From assembly GCA_024234395.1 (NCBI GenBank), contig JACKOH010000001.1, positions 1,879,001 to 1,943,000 on the forward strand: 64,000 nucleotides of DNA. The letters are read 5' to 3'. The notes beneath the pieces are model-generated. The model made no database searches. It was not told where the DNA came from and worked only from the letters and a program-made list of their open reading frames with translations. Each line of letters starts with the position of its first letter. Positions within the stretch are counted from its first letter, which is position 1. A program made the position numbers and the translations under genes. Below, piece by piece: positions 6,999-16,297 of this stretch. This DNA is from Pseudomonadales bacterium (lineage in GTDB: Bacteria > Pseudomonadota > Gammaproteobacteria > Pseudomonadales > Pseudohongiellaceae).

Positions 6999-8950
6999 CA
7001 GAAGCGGCCGCGCCAACCAATTACCACCATGTCCTGCTCGTCATAGAAGCCGCCAACAGTCACCTCATCGCCACCAAAGAAGTGTGCGCCGATGTAGAAC
7101 TCGTAGGGTTCCCAATCGGTCCAGATGAGCTGCGGATTAAGGTAAACGTCGGAGCGGTCCAGCCCCAGGTTGAAGCGCAGGCTGCCGCGCCAGCGGTTCT
7201 GTGAGAAAGGCGCCTCGAGCTCGCCATTGAACGATAACGGTGATTCCCGGTCGAGGATATCATCGGCGTCCCCAAGGCGGTTACCGGCAAGTTGCAGGGT
7301 CACCCTGAAGTTTCGATCGCCTGGGAAGACTTCCGCACCCATTACCCAATTCCACGCATCCACCGTATCGTAGGCCAGGTTTTCCCGGGTGACCGGTAAA
7401 TCGCTGGACCAGGTGCCTTCAAAACGAAAGGTCCAGGCGCCGGCCGCAAGGCTGAAATCGCCTCCTGCCACCCAGGAACGTGGATAGACGGAATTAAAAA
7501 TCACCGGCCCTGTCAGTGCCGGCACATCATCTCCAGTAAGCAGGTACTCCCGAGTCGTCTCGTCCAACTGGAAATAGGGCATGGGATTGCGCGAACGCTG
7601 CAGAGTAAAGGCATAATCCAGGTTCTGTCCAAAACGCCTGAAGCGGATGCCGCCGCCGCCATCCTCCGGTGCGTCATAGTTGAATTGTCCGGCACGGACC
7701 AAGGCAGATAAAACCCCGTCTTCAGGAAGTCCCACTATACGCCCGCGGCGTTTGTCCACTGGATGCCAGAGACTTTCTGTATCGGGCAATTCTGCCTCGC
7801 GAAACAGCGGTAGCCAGACCAGGTCCAGGGACCATTCCTGAGCGAACCACTCGAAACGCAGAGCTGGATTAGCCCGACGTCGCGCCTGGCGCGGATCCAG
7901 CATTAATCTGGTCAGGTCCGGGGTACTGAGGCGGTCGGTGGGAGAAATCTCGTCCGCGCGCCCCCAAACCACCTTCTGGGCACCCGCGGTCAGGCGCCAG
8001 TCATCGGCACGATACCGCACCCAGCTCTCACCGTAATCGGCCTTGAGACTGGAATCTCCATAACCTGCACCCTCCTGGTACCGGCCATCGATCCGCCCGG
8101 TCAGTCGCAGCTCGAAGCCATTGTCGAATGCGCGCGATACACCCGCGATCAGCTGCAGGTGGTTATTACTGTCGACCGGCCTTTCGTCGGCAGTCAGCGC
8201 GCCAGTCTCCAGCAGCGCCCGTTCGATTTCAGCTTCCCAGCCGCCATTCTTTGTCTGTTTGTGCGACGTCGGCTCTGTGGTCAGCCTCTGTTGCTGGCCG
8301 AACACAAACGCCCCGGATTGTTCTTGCGCACGCGGATTCGTCGGGGCCGGGTCCGGCGCCAGTGCCGCCAGCTGCAGCACCGCAGGGTACGAGACCACTG
8401 AGCGGGACCATTCCTGTGTCGCTATTTCACCGGCAAGCTCTTCTTGAGGTTCACTCGAGACGTTTTTTTCCGCGAAGTTTTCATCCGCCACGTTTACCGG
8501 TTCGTTGCGCGCCACGAGCGCACGTTCCGCCCGGGCAGTGGAGCCCCCCTCCTCTGGCATAAAATAGATGGTGTGTACTTCAAAGTTATCATCCACTGTC
8601 ACTGAGGTAACGCGGAACCGGGCCGGCTCCTGCAAATCGAAAACAAGGCGCAGCCGCCCGTCATCGCCAAGAGCGTGACGGATAGCCTGGATAATACCAG
8701 CGGCAGGGGCCGCCGGCAGCTGAAATTCGCGCTGGAGGAGAGTATCGGGCAGATCCACAACCACCAGCGAAAGTTCACTTGAGGCAAATGCCCTGGGGCG
8801 AGTTTCGCCATCTACTGTGATCACCGCCTGCAGTTCCCCGTCTACGTATTCCAGGCGCAGGTCCTGGATCACCGCCGACGCGCTGGCATCCGCAATCGCG
8901 AGTAGTAGTACCAGGGGAAATAGGTTCCTGACTAGTCTCGTGTATTGCAT
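6998..8950 (-). CDS. Outer-membrane protein: AMIN-like domain plus DUF1302-like beta-barrel
   Basis: The 650-residue protein starts with a signal peptide (LFPLVLLLAIADASASA). A region of about 100 residues follows with AMIN-domain character: VIQDLRLEYVDGELQAVI near the N-terminus, then LRLVFDLQEPARFRV. After a low-complexity linker (about 110-220), the rest, from about residue 235, alternates polar and hydrophobic residues like a large barrel (ELRLTGRIDGRYQ, WRLTAGAQKVVWGRADEISP) and ends in WRGRF, a typical outer-membrane terminus. GAGGGTG seven bases upstream supports ATG 8950; an in-frame extension of 30 codons upstream is not signal-like. The gene starts 10 bases after the LolA-like gene and overlaps the pump gene by one base. 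AMIN domains bind peptidoglycan or envelope parts; their fusion to this type of barrel is uncommon. Confidence 0.75.
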   Translation of the reverse strand: MQYTRLVRNLFPLVLLLAIADASASAVIQDLRLEYVDGELQAVITVDGETRPRAFASSELSLVVVDLPDTLLQREFQLPAAPAAGIIQAIRHALGDDGRLRLVFDLQEPARFRVTSVTVDDNFEVHTIYFMPEEGGSTARAERALVARNEPVNVADENFAEKNVSSEPQEELAGEIATQEWSRSVVSYPAVLQLAALAPDPAPTNPRAQEQSGAFVFGQQQRLTTEPTSHKQTKNGGWEAEIERALLETGALTADERPVDSNNHLQLIAGVSRAFDNGFELRLTGRIDGRYQEGAGYGDSSLKADYGESWVRYRADDWRLTAGAQKVVWGRADEISPTDRLSTPDLTRLMLDPRQARRRANPALRFEWFAQEWSLDLVWLPLFREAELPDTESLWHPVDKRRGRIVGLPEDGVLSALVRAGQFNYDAPEDGGGGIRFRRFGQNLDYAFTLQRSRNPMPYFQLDETTREYLLTGDDVPALTGPVIFNSVYPRSWVAGGDFSLAAGAWTFRFEGTWSSDLPVTRENLAYDTVDAWNWVMGAEVFPGDRNFRVTLQLAGNRLGDADDILDRESPLSFNGELEAPFSQNRWRGSLRFNLGLDRSDVYLNPQLIWTDWEPYEFYIGAHFFGGDEVTVGGFYDEQDMVVIGWRGRF

Positions 8951-8960
8951 GAATGCACCC

Positions 8961-9788
8961 TCACGGCCGAAACCGCTCCTCAAAGACAACATCTGACAGA
9001 GCACGAATGGAAAACAGCTCGTCGGGCAGTCCCGTGTCATAGACCACCGACTCTACTGCCATGATGGTTTTGTGGCCCGTGCTCAGCATGGTCATGGTGC
9101 TGGACATCACCGTCCAGTAACCTTGCATTTGTTCGAGCCGCTGCACTTCCATGCGCTTTACCGGCTCATCGCCTCCCTGGTAGAAATCGATACGTAATGG
9201 GATCAGTGTCTCAGGGTGAATCCAGCTCACACGCTTGCTATAAGCAGATTCAGCCTGCTCTCTGGGAATGCTTTCCAGCAGGAAGGTTGCGGTACCCTGG
9301 TATGCATCTATACCCAGCAGGCGGTGTGCATCCTCCGTAGGAGGGCGGTCCTGGAGGTCCTCATAGTAGATATCCGACTGAACGAAGTTACCGCCCCGGT
9401 TCTCGCTGCTAACCCGCCGTACCCGCTTGGCGGCTGGGAGGTACAGCCACTGATCCGTCTCCTGCGCTCCATGATTGTGTACCAGCAGGCCGGTGCCGGC
9501 GATATTGGCTGGTTGAGTAAAACGAATCAACCAGCGGCTTTCAAAATCCCCGGTTTCAGTGCGGTAGATGTAGGTTTCCCTGACGCGCTCGCGACTGTCC
9601 TCACCCCGCAATGTCATCGTGCCCCGGCTTACCATATCGATACCGTCGGGACGCTCGTAGACGGCACGGGCCAGCTCCTCTCCCGTCATCTCCGCGGCCT
9701 GACCGCAAATCGCACCGGCAAGCGTGACCAGAATCGTGAGAAGGGTGATGGTTCGATGAAAAAGGAGCGCTGTAAGTCGTTGCGCCAT
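8961..9788 (-). CDS. Outer-membrane lipoprotein-sorting (LolA-like) protein
   Basis: The 275-residue protein has a signal peptide ending near GQAAE. The mature part is a LolA/LolB-like fold: MTLRGEDSRERVRETYIYRTE, WLIRFTQPANIAGTGLLV, QWLYLPAAKRVRRV, and a C-terminal segment ending LFSIRAL. These segments are characteristic of the outer membrane lipoprotein-sorting family that travels with MMPL pumps. The protein is periplasmic and should shuttle or bind a lipid-like cargo. I chose ATG 9788 because the signal peptide starts there; an upstream in-frame ATG would add 37 non-signal residues. It is the first gene of the trio, with 10 bases to the barrel gene. Confidence 0.82.
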   Translation of the reverse strand: MAQRLTALLFHRTITLLTILVTLAGAICGQAAEMTGEELARAVYERPDGIDMVSRGTMTLRGEDSRERVRETYIYRTETGDFESRWLIRFTQPANIAGTGLLVHNHGAQETDQWLYLPAAKRVRRVSSENRGGNFVQSDIYYEDLQDRPPTEDAHRLLGIDAYQGTATFLLESIPREQAESAYSKRVSWIHPETLIPLRIDFYQGGDEPVKRMEVQRLEQMQGYWTVMSSTMTMLSTGHKTIMAVESVVYDTGLPDELFSIRALSDVVFEERFRP

Positions 9789-9914
9789 AGGCCGATGTCC
9801 AGGAAACGGGCAACCGAGTATAACCGCAAAGCTGCTATGACTGCGACATGCTGTATGAGCCGCGCTACCCCGGAACGCGCAGGAAGCGATATGCGTCACA
9901 TTTCGTCAAGGCCC

Positions 9915-10673
9915 TCAGGCCACACAAGTCTCGATTTCGGCCTGAAAATCCGGCGCCAGGCGGCTGTGAATGGCATTGAAGAACTCTCGCATTTCATCCC
10001 GCATTCCGTCGATAGCCTCTCTTGTGGTAATGTAGTACAAGGCACGCTCACCATGGTACTGCATAGGATCGCCGGCCTGCTCAACCCAAATGCCCATCCG
10101 CCGCAGAAGCCTCGGTAGGTTCGAGTCCATCATGGCAAATACGTCATTACGCCTAGCGTGGCTGGCCATTGAGAACACGGAGAGTACAGTAGCTACACTG
10201 ACCAGTGGGAAGCTCTGACGCTCCACCCGGCAACAGCCAAAGTGATCGACCTCTCCCCGCCTGGGGCGGATATCACTGGACTGCTTGCGGAAATTGCTGT
10301 CGACTGCAAGGCGGGAAGCTTCGCAGAATCGATACCTTTCGTCACCCAGTTTTTGCAGGTAGTTCAGGTAGATCGTACTGCGACAATGGTCCTCGAAGGC
10401 CATGGGGCGCTCCTCCGAGGCACATATCAGCCGTGCGCAGCCCGCCGTGCGTTGGCTGCGCCGGTGGGTCACTAGGCACTGCACGGAATAATGGTCGTAG
10501 GGGTCTCTTTCGCAGCAGTCAGGAAAATCCGCCGCTGGTTCGAAACCGAACTCCTGGCAATACACCTGGTAGCGTAAACGCGCCGCCAGAGTTCGCTGCA
10601 CGTCACTGGCGACTAGATCGATATCGAAGTACTTCAGAAAACGTTCTGTGAGAGTAAGAGTGGTTCCGGACAT
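9915..10673 (-). CDS. PEP-CTERM/exosortase system-associated acyltransferase
   Basis: The 252-residue protein belongs to the GNAT/autoinducer-synthase-like superfamily. LRYQVYCQEFGFEP near residue 35 and EASRLAVDSNFRK near 135 are the two signatures of the exosortase-associated acyltransferase family (compare the LuxI RYxVF and ExSRxxV motifs). Members occur almost only in genomes with exosortases, and their product is not established. The start is ATG 10673; a TTG lies directly before it. No clear Shine-Dalgarno is visible. A second, divergent acyltransferase fused to a nucleotide sensor starts 470 bases away, and two palindromes lie just upstream of this gene. Confidence 0.88.
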   Translation of the reverse strand: MSGTTLTLTERFLKYFDIDLVASDVQRTLAARLRYQVYCQEFGFEPAADFPDCCERDPYDHYSVQCLVTHRRSQRTAGCARLICASEERPMAFEDHCRSTIYLNYLQKLGDERYRFCEASRLAVDSNFRKQSSDIRPRRGEVDHFGCCRVERQSFPLVSVATVLSVFSMASHARRNDVFAMMDSNLPRLLRRMGIWVEQAGDPMQYHGERALYYITTREAIDGMRDEMREFFNAIHSRLAPDFQAEIETCVA

Positions 10674-10720
10674 CAACTGTACCGTGGCGACTTGGAGATG
10701 TCGACTCGCGCCTCCGAGTT

Positions 10721-10732
10721 AACGTATACGTT
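10721..10732. promoter_or_regulatory. Palindrome AACGTATACGTT, possible operator
   Basis: This is a perfect 12-base palindrome 48 bases upstream of the exosortase-associated acyltransferase start, with its centre about 27 bases from a second TTAACGTTAA palindrome. Spacing near 2.5 helical turns and the shared AACGT half-element suggest paired binding sites. The regulator is unknown. Confidence 0.35.
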
Positions 10733-10748
10733 GATCGATGTAGAAGGG

Positions 10749-10758
10749 TTAACGTTAA
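10749..10758. promoter_or_regulatory. Palindrome TTAACGTTAA, possible operator
   Basis: This is a perfect 10-base palindrome sharing AACGTT with the neighbouring site at 10721-10732. It lies between the two divergent acyltransferase genes, closer to the left one. Confidence 0.3.
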
Positions 10759-11142
10759 AAACCAATTTACGTCGCCCATAGAATAAGACTACATATAGTG
10801 TACTTGAATCGTCACCAATCACAACCCGAAAACCAACAATGAGTTAAAAATTTTCTTTCCATCCTCCGTTTCCGTCTGGAAACTAAGGCGGAATCAACTG
10901 TTAATTGCTGCATAGATCACAAAATCGTTTCTCACGTTGGACAATACACCTTATTCGCATTTACCTTTTACTCAAGTTATCAAGCGAACCACCTGATTTC
11001 AATTTGAAATCTGTTCAGACGTTGCTATTTGAGAGACAGGTATGCAATTGCAGTCAGTCACGCAAGCTCAACAGAACCTACCATCAAACGGATGCTGTCA
11101 GCCCGATCTGTGGCGTGACAGTCAAGAGCACAGGGATAGATC

Positions 11143-12402
11143 ATGGGGATTCGACTTAAACTCGCGGAAACCGGCAAAGAACTGGACGACGTTTTCTGGG
11201 TTCGTCGCCAAGTGTATTCGGTTGAAGAAGGGAAATTTGGCGGCGAACGTATGGCCGACATCCCGCTGGTTGACAAATTTGATGCCCATCCCTGCTGCGC
11301 CAACATTATTGCCTACGAAGGCGAGGAACCAATAGCAACCACTCGCGTGAATCTGGATACCGGTTGCGGATTGCCACCTGAAAAACTTTACGATTTCAGC
11401 GCTGAGCGAAAGCGCGTTTCGCGCGATTGGAAAATACACAGTTCAAATGAAACGTTGTTTGTTAGCGCCGGTATGCTGGCGATCCGTCGTGAATGGCGCG
11501 GCCGGCGCGACGTTGTACGTTCTCTCATCAAGCTTGCAACCACTATTGCAGATTCCTGGGAAGCCTCGCATGTGATGATCACTGCGAATCACGAGAACGA
11601 AATAATGTTTCGTAGACTCGGACTCACCAGCGTCGCAGGCAGTTTCTGGGTCGAGGAGATCGGCAACAAAGTTGTGCCGATGGTGGCCCCTATTCGCGAC
11701 TTACTTGCTCACTTGGTTGGTCCGCGGCTTGACAACATCCCGTTGCTGGACTGCTTTCCAGGTCAGTTTCAACGTCTGGTCTACCGCGCCGGAGAGCCGG
11801 TATTTCGCGAACTTGATTTTGCGGATGAATGCTATGTAGTCGATGTGGGCAGAGTGAAAATTTCGACCAACGCAGCCGAAAATGGAAGTGAACTGGTCTT
11901 TGCAGATTTGGGGCCCGGTGAACTGTTTGGTGAGATGGCCCTGCTTGACGCCAAGACCCGCTCAGCCAATGCCACGACGGTCTGCGATACCGAGTTGATC
12001 GCTCTCCGACGAGACGACTTTATGGAGGGTTTGCAGAAGAAACCCGAGCGGCTAGGTATCGTTCTTAGATTCATTTTTGATCGATTAAGGCGAACAGATG
12101 AATTCGCCAAATTGCTGGCCTATGGTTCGGCGACACAGCGCACCGAATTCGCGCTTAAGGGTTTTATTGATTCCGGCCGCCTGAAAGAACGATCGGATGG
12201 TACCAGCATGCTTCGGGTCGGCCCGGTCGAATTGGCCGCTGCTGCTGCCACTGATACTCCTGAAGTCATTTCATTTCTCGATGACCTGAGCCAGCGTGGT
12301 ATCTGCAAGTACAACGATACTCGTATAGAATTCCTTCGCCCCTACAACCACTTAAACGAAAAGAACACTTGGAAAGACGAGGGTACCGCCAGGGTGCTGT
12401 AG
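11143..12402 (+). CDS. GNAT/autoinducer-synthase-like acyltransferase fused to cyclic-nucleotide-binding (Crp-like) regulator
   Basis: The 419-residue protein has three parts. Residues 1-185 resemble the FeeM/LuxI-like N-acyltransferase fold: FWVRRQVYSVEEG at 18-30, IATTRVNLD at 64-72, and a Gly-Arg-rich turn at 113-124 in the place of the acyl- or acetyl-CoA loop. Residues 200-320 form a cNMP-binding domain, with LGPGELFGEMALLD at 256-269 and R273 as the phosphate-binding cassette. Residues 320-400 look like the helical/winged-helix tail of Crp/Fnr proteins. AGGGA lies six bases before the ATG. A cyclic nucleotide may gate acyl transfer, or the protein may act at DNA. Its divergent neighbour is another acyltransferase of the same superfamily. 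Confidence 0.78.
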   Translation: MGIRLKLAETGKELDDVFWVRRQVYSVEEGKFGGERMADIPLVDKFDAHPCCANIIAYEGEEPIATTRVNLDTGCGLPPEKLYDFSAERKRVSRDWKIHSSNETLFVSAGMLAIRREWRGRRDVVRSLIKLATTIADSWEASHVMITANHENEIMFRRLGLTSVAGSFWVEEIGNKVVPMVAPIRDLLAHLVGPRLDNIPLLDCFPGQFQRLVYRAGEPVFRELDFADECYVVDVGRVKISTNAAENGSELVFADLGPGELFGEMALLDAKTRSANATTVCDTELIALRRDDFMEGLQKKPERLGIVLRFIFDRLRRTDEFAKLLAYGSATQRTEFALKGFIDSGRLKERSDGTSMLRVGPVELAAAAATDTPEVISFLDDLSQRGICKYNDTRIEFLRPYNHLNEKNTWKDEGTARVL

Positions 12403-12649
12403 GCGCCAGCGGTATCGCTTTGAGGACTGGATTCCCGTCGCCACACTGCCCAGCAGCATGGCGATTGTCTTTCCGTAATTGTGATACTATCTCCTGCCAT
12501 TGACCCGCCAATTGGTGCACTCAGCGCATAGCGCGTGCACACTTGCATAAAGCTGTAAGTTTATGCCTTTGAAACCTTAGGCCTGCCTAACGTAGAGCTC
12601 CAATCGGGTCTATTGCCTACAGCGACTGAAAGGCAAAGGGTGAGTGCTG

Positions 12650-14461
12650 ATGTTGCGAAAAGTAATAGTGACTCTGATTCTGGCACTGGTGGCGATGCCA
12701 CCGCTGCTCGTGTTTTTGCATTACAAGTATACCGGTCTTACTCCGCATCGTTATATCAGCCTGGTAATCAACACCATAGAGGCTCCAGGGTCACCCCGGC
12801 GCCAGTTAGTGGCCGATACGGTCAGGAATCTGACCCTGGACAGCGGTATCGTTGCCGACCCGGTACAGAACTTTCCACCTGACCTCAAGATGCCTTTACC
12901 GACGTGGCGGGGAAGAGGCGCAAACGCGTTGCGCCAGTCTGTGAGTCCCCGTTACCTGCCGAATGGTGAGCCTATTGCGCTGGCGGACATCAATCTCTGG
13001 TTGCTGCATGAGCCAGAGATGCCCATGACAACACAGTCGGTAACAAATGTGGATGAGTTGTCCCACGCGATTGCCGTGGCCGAACCTGGCACGCGTATTG
13101 CGTTAGAGCCCGGAACCTATATCATTGATGCCCCATTACTATTGTGGGAGTCGGGTACTGCCAGCTTGCCGCTACAACTGTCTGCCTCGAATCTTGGAAA
13201 AGCGGTCTTGGTATTCCGTGATGGGGGGGCGTTGGAAATCGAGGGAGCATACTGGAACATAAGCGATCTGATAATTCGCGGGGAGTGCGAAGCGGGCCCC
13301 TGCTCTGGTCCCATCCTGTTGGGTGACGACGCAGACTATCTGACAGCAAGAAATCTGTTCGTGTCCGGAGTGGCCAGGTTGCTCGAAGCCGGCAGGGCCA
13401 GGGCAGCGACAAAAATGCCTCTGGTGGAAGGCATCACTATACTCAATGGCGAGCTGGCCCCAAGTGAGCTGCCGTTGCGGGAGAAAGATCTCCGCCTCAT
13501 CCACCAGTCAAATATTGGCAACCGCCTCATCATAGTATGTTCAGAGCTCACCGATGCGCTTGACTGCCAGACAGACTCGCTTGCGCAAGCTGCAGATCAA
13601 GTTGCAGCGGGCGGAATGGTCCTCATGCGCCGGGGGATTTACAGGCAGGCGGCCCACTTCAGAAAACAGGGAGTTCACCTGCTGGCCGAGCCAGGTTCAC
13701 ACCTGCTTGACGTGGCCACCGAGGGCAAAGGTGCACTGGTGGTGAGTGAGGACATCATTGTTGACGGCCTGGAGTGTAGCGGTATCGTGGTAAACAGCGG
13801 GAATGGCGCCTGTCTGCGACAGAACCAGGGTGACGTAACTTTGCTGGGGGTACATTTCCACCACGCAGAAATGGGCCTGTTAACAGGCCATGAGGGTGGT
13901 GAGATAAACATCATTGACAGCTATTTCCATGACAATGGCAACAGCGACAGGGCCAGTTCGGGGCAGAATCACAACATTTATGTGAATAGCGGACGACTGA
14001 CATTTATCCGCTCGTGGAGCCTCATGGCGCGCAATGCCGGCCACGAAATCAAGTCACGGGCCGCCTACACGCACCTCGACAACTGCCTTGTCGCTTCCGT
14101 CAATGCGCGTGACAGTCGACTTGTGGATGTGCCTGAAGGAGGAGTACTGGAAATAACCGGATGCGTGCTTGGAGAAGGACCGCGCAGTGAAAATTGGGAC
14201 ATGATCGGATACGGTCTCGAGATCCTGGGTTCCGAGCAGCCTTATGACGAAAATACCATCCAGCTCGAAGGCAATACCTTTTATTCAGACAGACCGCAGG
14301 GAGCCAGCCTGCTCCATGCAGAACGTGCCGACGCGATTCTGTCCAACGAAAACGTTGGAATTGGACTCCGCCAGGCAGAGCACCTGACGACCGCATACAC
14401 TGACCGGGCTGCCGCACTCGTGCCTCAATTCCCTGCACTGGAGCCTCTGGTTTTCCGCTAA
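12650..14461 (+). CDS. Exported right-handed parallel beta-helix protein
   Basis: The 603-residue protein starts with a signal anchor (VIVTLILALVAMPPLLVFL). Later it shows the repeating short-strand pattern of pectate-lyase-like beta-helices: isolated Gly/Asn-rich turns such as IIVDGLECSGIVVNSGNG, VTLLGVHFHHAEMGLL, INIIDSYFHDNGNSDRA and HNIYVNSGRLTFIRSWS. Such folds bind or cleave polysaccharides; no catalytic residues can be assigned with confidence. I chose ATG 12650; a GTG two codons earlier shares the same AAGGG ribosome site. The next gene encodes a Wzz-type chain-length protein, so a role in a surface polysaccharide is likely. Confidence 0.72.
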   Translation: MLRKVIVTLILALVAMPPLLVFLHYKYTGLTPHRYISLVINTIEAPGSPRRQLVADTVRNLTLDSGIVADPVQNFPPDLKMPLPTWRGRGANALRQSVSPRYLPNGEPIALADINLWLLHEPEMPMTTQSVTNVDELSHAIAVAEPGTRIALEPGTYIIDAPLLLWESGTASLPLQLSASNLGKAVLVFRDGGALEIEGAYWNISDLIIRGECEAGPCSGPILLGDDADYLTARNLFVSGVARLLEAGRARAATKMPLVEGITILNGELAPSELPLREKDLRLIHQSNIGNRLIIVCSELTDALDCQTDSLAQAADQVAAGGMVLMRRGIYRQAAHFRKQGVHLLAEPGSHLLDVATEGKGALVVSEDIIVDGLECSGIVVNSGNGACLRQNQGDVTLLGVHFHHAEMGLLTGHEGGEINIIDSYFHDNGNSDRASSGQNHNIYVNSGRLTFIRSWSLMARNAGHEIKSRAAYTHLDNCLVASVNARDSRLVDVPEGGVLEITGCVLGEGPRSENWDMIGYGLEILGSEQPYDENTIQLEGNTFYSDRPQGASLLHAERADAILSNENVGIGLRQAEHLTTAYTDRAAALVPQFPALEPLVFR

Positions 14462-14650
14462 CGACCAGCCAGGCAAAGAACTCCGAAAATGGAAGTGCAG
14501 CCAGATTCGGAGCTCCGCTTCCAAGCCGCTCTATGCAGCCTGGTCCCGGGAAAATCAGCCTTGACCGGACTCACAGCCATCTGAACTGGACAATCCCAGA
14601 ATTCGGATATAACTTAAAATTCCTATAGTTACCGGTGGGGCCCCTATTTC

Positions 14651-16096
14651 ATGGCATTTATACAGGATTCGCAATTGATAAACGAGGTTTATGGCAAAGG
14701 GCGTCGGCGCTACTTCCTGCGTACCGCCCTTGTAGTGCTGCTGGCGGGGTTTGTGTTCACGATATTGCAACCCCGTCAGTACATGAGTAACGCTACCGTC
14801 CTGATGAGCGCACCGACGGCCATCGACCAGACCATGCTGGAGGCCGACATTCAGAGCATCGCAATCCAGGGACGCATCCTCACCGGCAACGAGATAACGA
14901 TCGCACTGGCGGAAGTCATGGGCGAGAACTTCCAGCAAGATCTCACACCTCTTGAGCTGCGCAGTATGTTGGACATCACCAGTATTCCGGAAACCAATCT
15001 TCTGGAGCTTCGCGCAATTTCCAGCGATGCCGACTTGTTGCCACCACTGGTGGAGTCCTGGATTACAACCTATGAGGATATCCGGTCCAGGGATATCGAA
15101 AAACTAAAAAATCAGACTCTGCAGGAGGTTGGAGAGGAGCTTGGAGAGCTAAGCCAGCGCCTGGCCATGGCGAGAACGGCCCTGGCCGATTTCCGGGAGG
15201 AAAACGAGATTATCTCCATGGAGCGACAACAGAATGCCGTCCTGTCGCAGCTGGAAGGTTTGAATAGATCCCTTAACAATGCCATTGAACAGGAAGCCAG
15301 AGCCAAGGCTTACGTGGATATGCTTGAAACTGGTGTAGCAGCTGGAGAGCAATTCGTACCAGAAAGCGACAAGGCCACAGTCGCGGCCCTAAGCAGAGAG
15401 CGCAATACCCTTAGGGCAAGACTGGAAAATCTGCTGACACGCTATACCGAAGATTACATCCGCAAGGATCCGAACCTGCGTGACATTCCTCAAAGAATCA
15501 GCGAGTTGGAAGCGGCACTGGCCCTCGCCTACCGCGATGGCACTGAAACCGAGCTCGAAAATGCACGTCGTAGCTGGGAGCGGACACGTCAGTTGGTCGC
15601 TGAACTTGAAGAGCGTTTGGAAGAACACGGCGAGGCAGTGAAAACCTTCAATACGATATACGCCGAACACGAAGCACTCGTAGAAGACCTTGCGCGTCTC
15701 GAAGAACTCAATCGGGAGACTCTCGCTCGCCAGGTACAAATAGAAGTGCGGCAAACGGAAAAGTATCCACAGATGTCGGTAATAACCTGGCCGCTGTCCG
15801 AGGCACAGCGCATCGGACCACCTTATTTGATTCTCATCGGTGCGACTTTTACGGCGGCCATCATTTCGGGCATCTTTGCAGCCTGGCTTTACAGCTACCT
15901 GCATCCGCGAGCTGCCCAGCCGGCTTACGTGACACTATCGGGTGTACATATGTATCCGCCGGACTTCGGACAAGCCCTGCCCACAGGAGCGCAACCGCAG
16001 CGTCTGCAAGGGAATTCTGCATCACGAATCGAACATCAGCCTGATCCGAACGACCCGCAGCCAGATGATTGGAGCGATACCAACAATCAGGAATAG
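14651..16096 (+). CDS. Wzz/GNVR-type polysaccharide chain-length or export protein
   Basis: The 481-residue inner-membrane protein has a first helix at about 25-41, a periplasmic Wzz domain with ATVLMSAPTAID near residue 50, and a long coiled coil (about 150-375). A second helix at about 392-413 follows a Pro-containing stretch (VITWPLSEAQRIGPPY) typical of polysaccharide co-polymerases. The last 65 residues are hydrophilic and Pro/Gln-rich. No cytoplasmic tyrosine kinase domain is present. GGTGGGG lies nine bases before the ATG. It should set chain length or assist export of the exopolysaccharide whose initiating transferase may be the gene at 33.9 kb. Confidence 0.8.
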   Translation: MAFIQDSQLINEVYGKGRRRYFLRTALVVLLAGFVFTILQPRQYMSNATVLMSAPTAIDQTMLEADIQSIAIQGRILTGNEITIALAEVMGENFQQDLTPLELRSMLDITSIPETNLLELRAISSDADLLPPLVESWITTYEDIRSRDIEKLKNQTLQEVGEELGELSQRLAMARTALADFREENEIISMERQQNAVLSQLEGLNRSLNNAIEQEARAKAYVDMLETGVAAGEQFVPESDKATVAALSRERNTLRARLENLLTRYTEDYIRKDPNLRDIPQRISELEAALALAYRDGTETELENARRSWERTRQLVAELEERLEEHGEAVKTFNTIYAEHEALVEDLARLEELNRETLARQVQIEVRQTEKYPQMSVITWPLSEAQRIGPPYLILIGATFTAAIISGIFAAWLYSYLHPRAAQPAYVTLSGVHMYPPDFGQALPTGAQPQRLQGNSASRIEHQPDPNDPQPDDWSDTNNQE

Positions 16097-16297
16097 GCTT
16101 AAATCAAAATAAAACGATAATACAAGTCCCAACCAAGCTGTGTGTTCAATAAACTTTGTTAAGCGGGAGTTGCCGTTGAGGCCACGCAAGGCAGAACAGT
16201 CCTGTAACTTCAAGACCCGATTCGATCAGCTTAATAATCTCTCTTAAAAGGCATCGGGAATACCTTTTCGCTGATCAAATTGAGAGGCATTACTGGT

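Larger units (their letters stand above)
10674..11142. other. Divergent intergenic region between two acyltransferase genes
   Basis: This 469-base stretch carries the promoters of two divergent acyltransferase genes. It is much richer in A+T than its flanks. The only distinct elements I see are two palindromes near the left gene, listed separately. Short open frames at 10905 and 11042 run into the right-hand gene in other frames and look like chance. Confidence 0.6.

Noticed and set aside
11042..11335. A possible small peptide gene upstream of the acyltransferase-cNMP fusion
   Set aside because: It runs into the real gene in another frame and has no clear family or transport signal.
3579..12402. 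An exosortase gene beside the PEP-CTERM and acyltransferase genes
   Set aside because: No frame in this region shows the exosortase helices or active-site Cys/Arg/His pattern; it must lie elsewhere in the genome.
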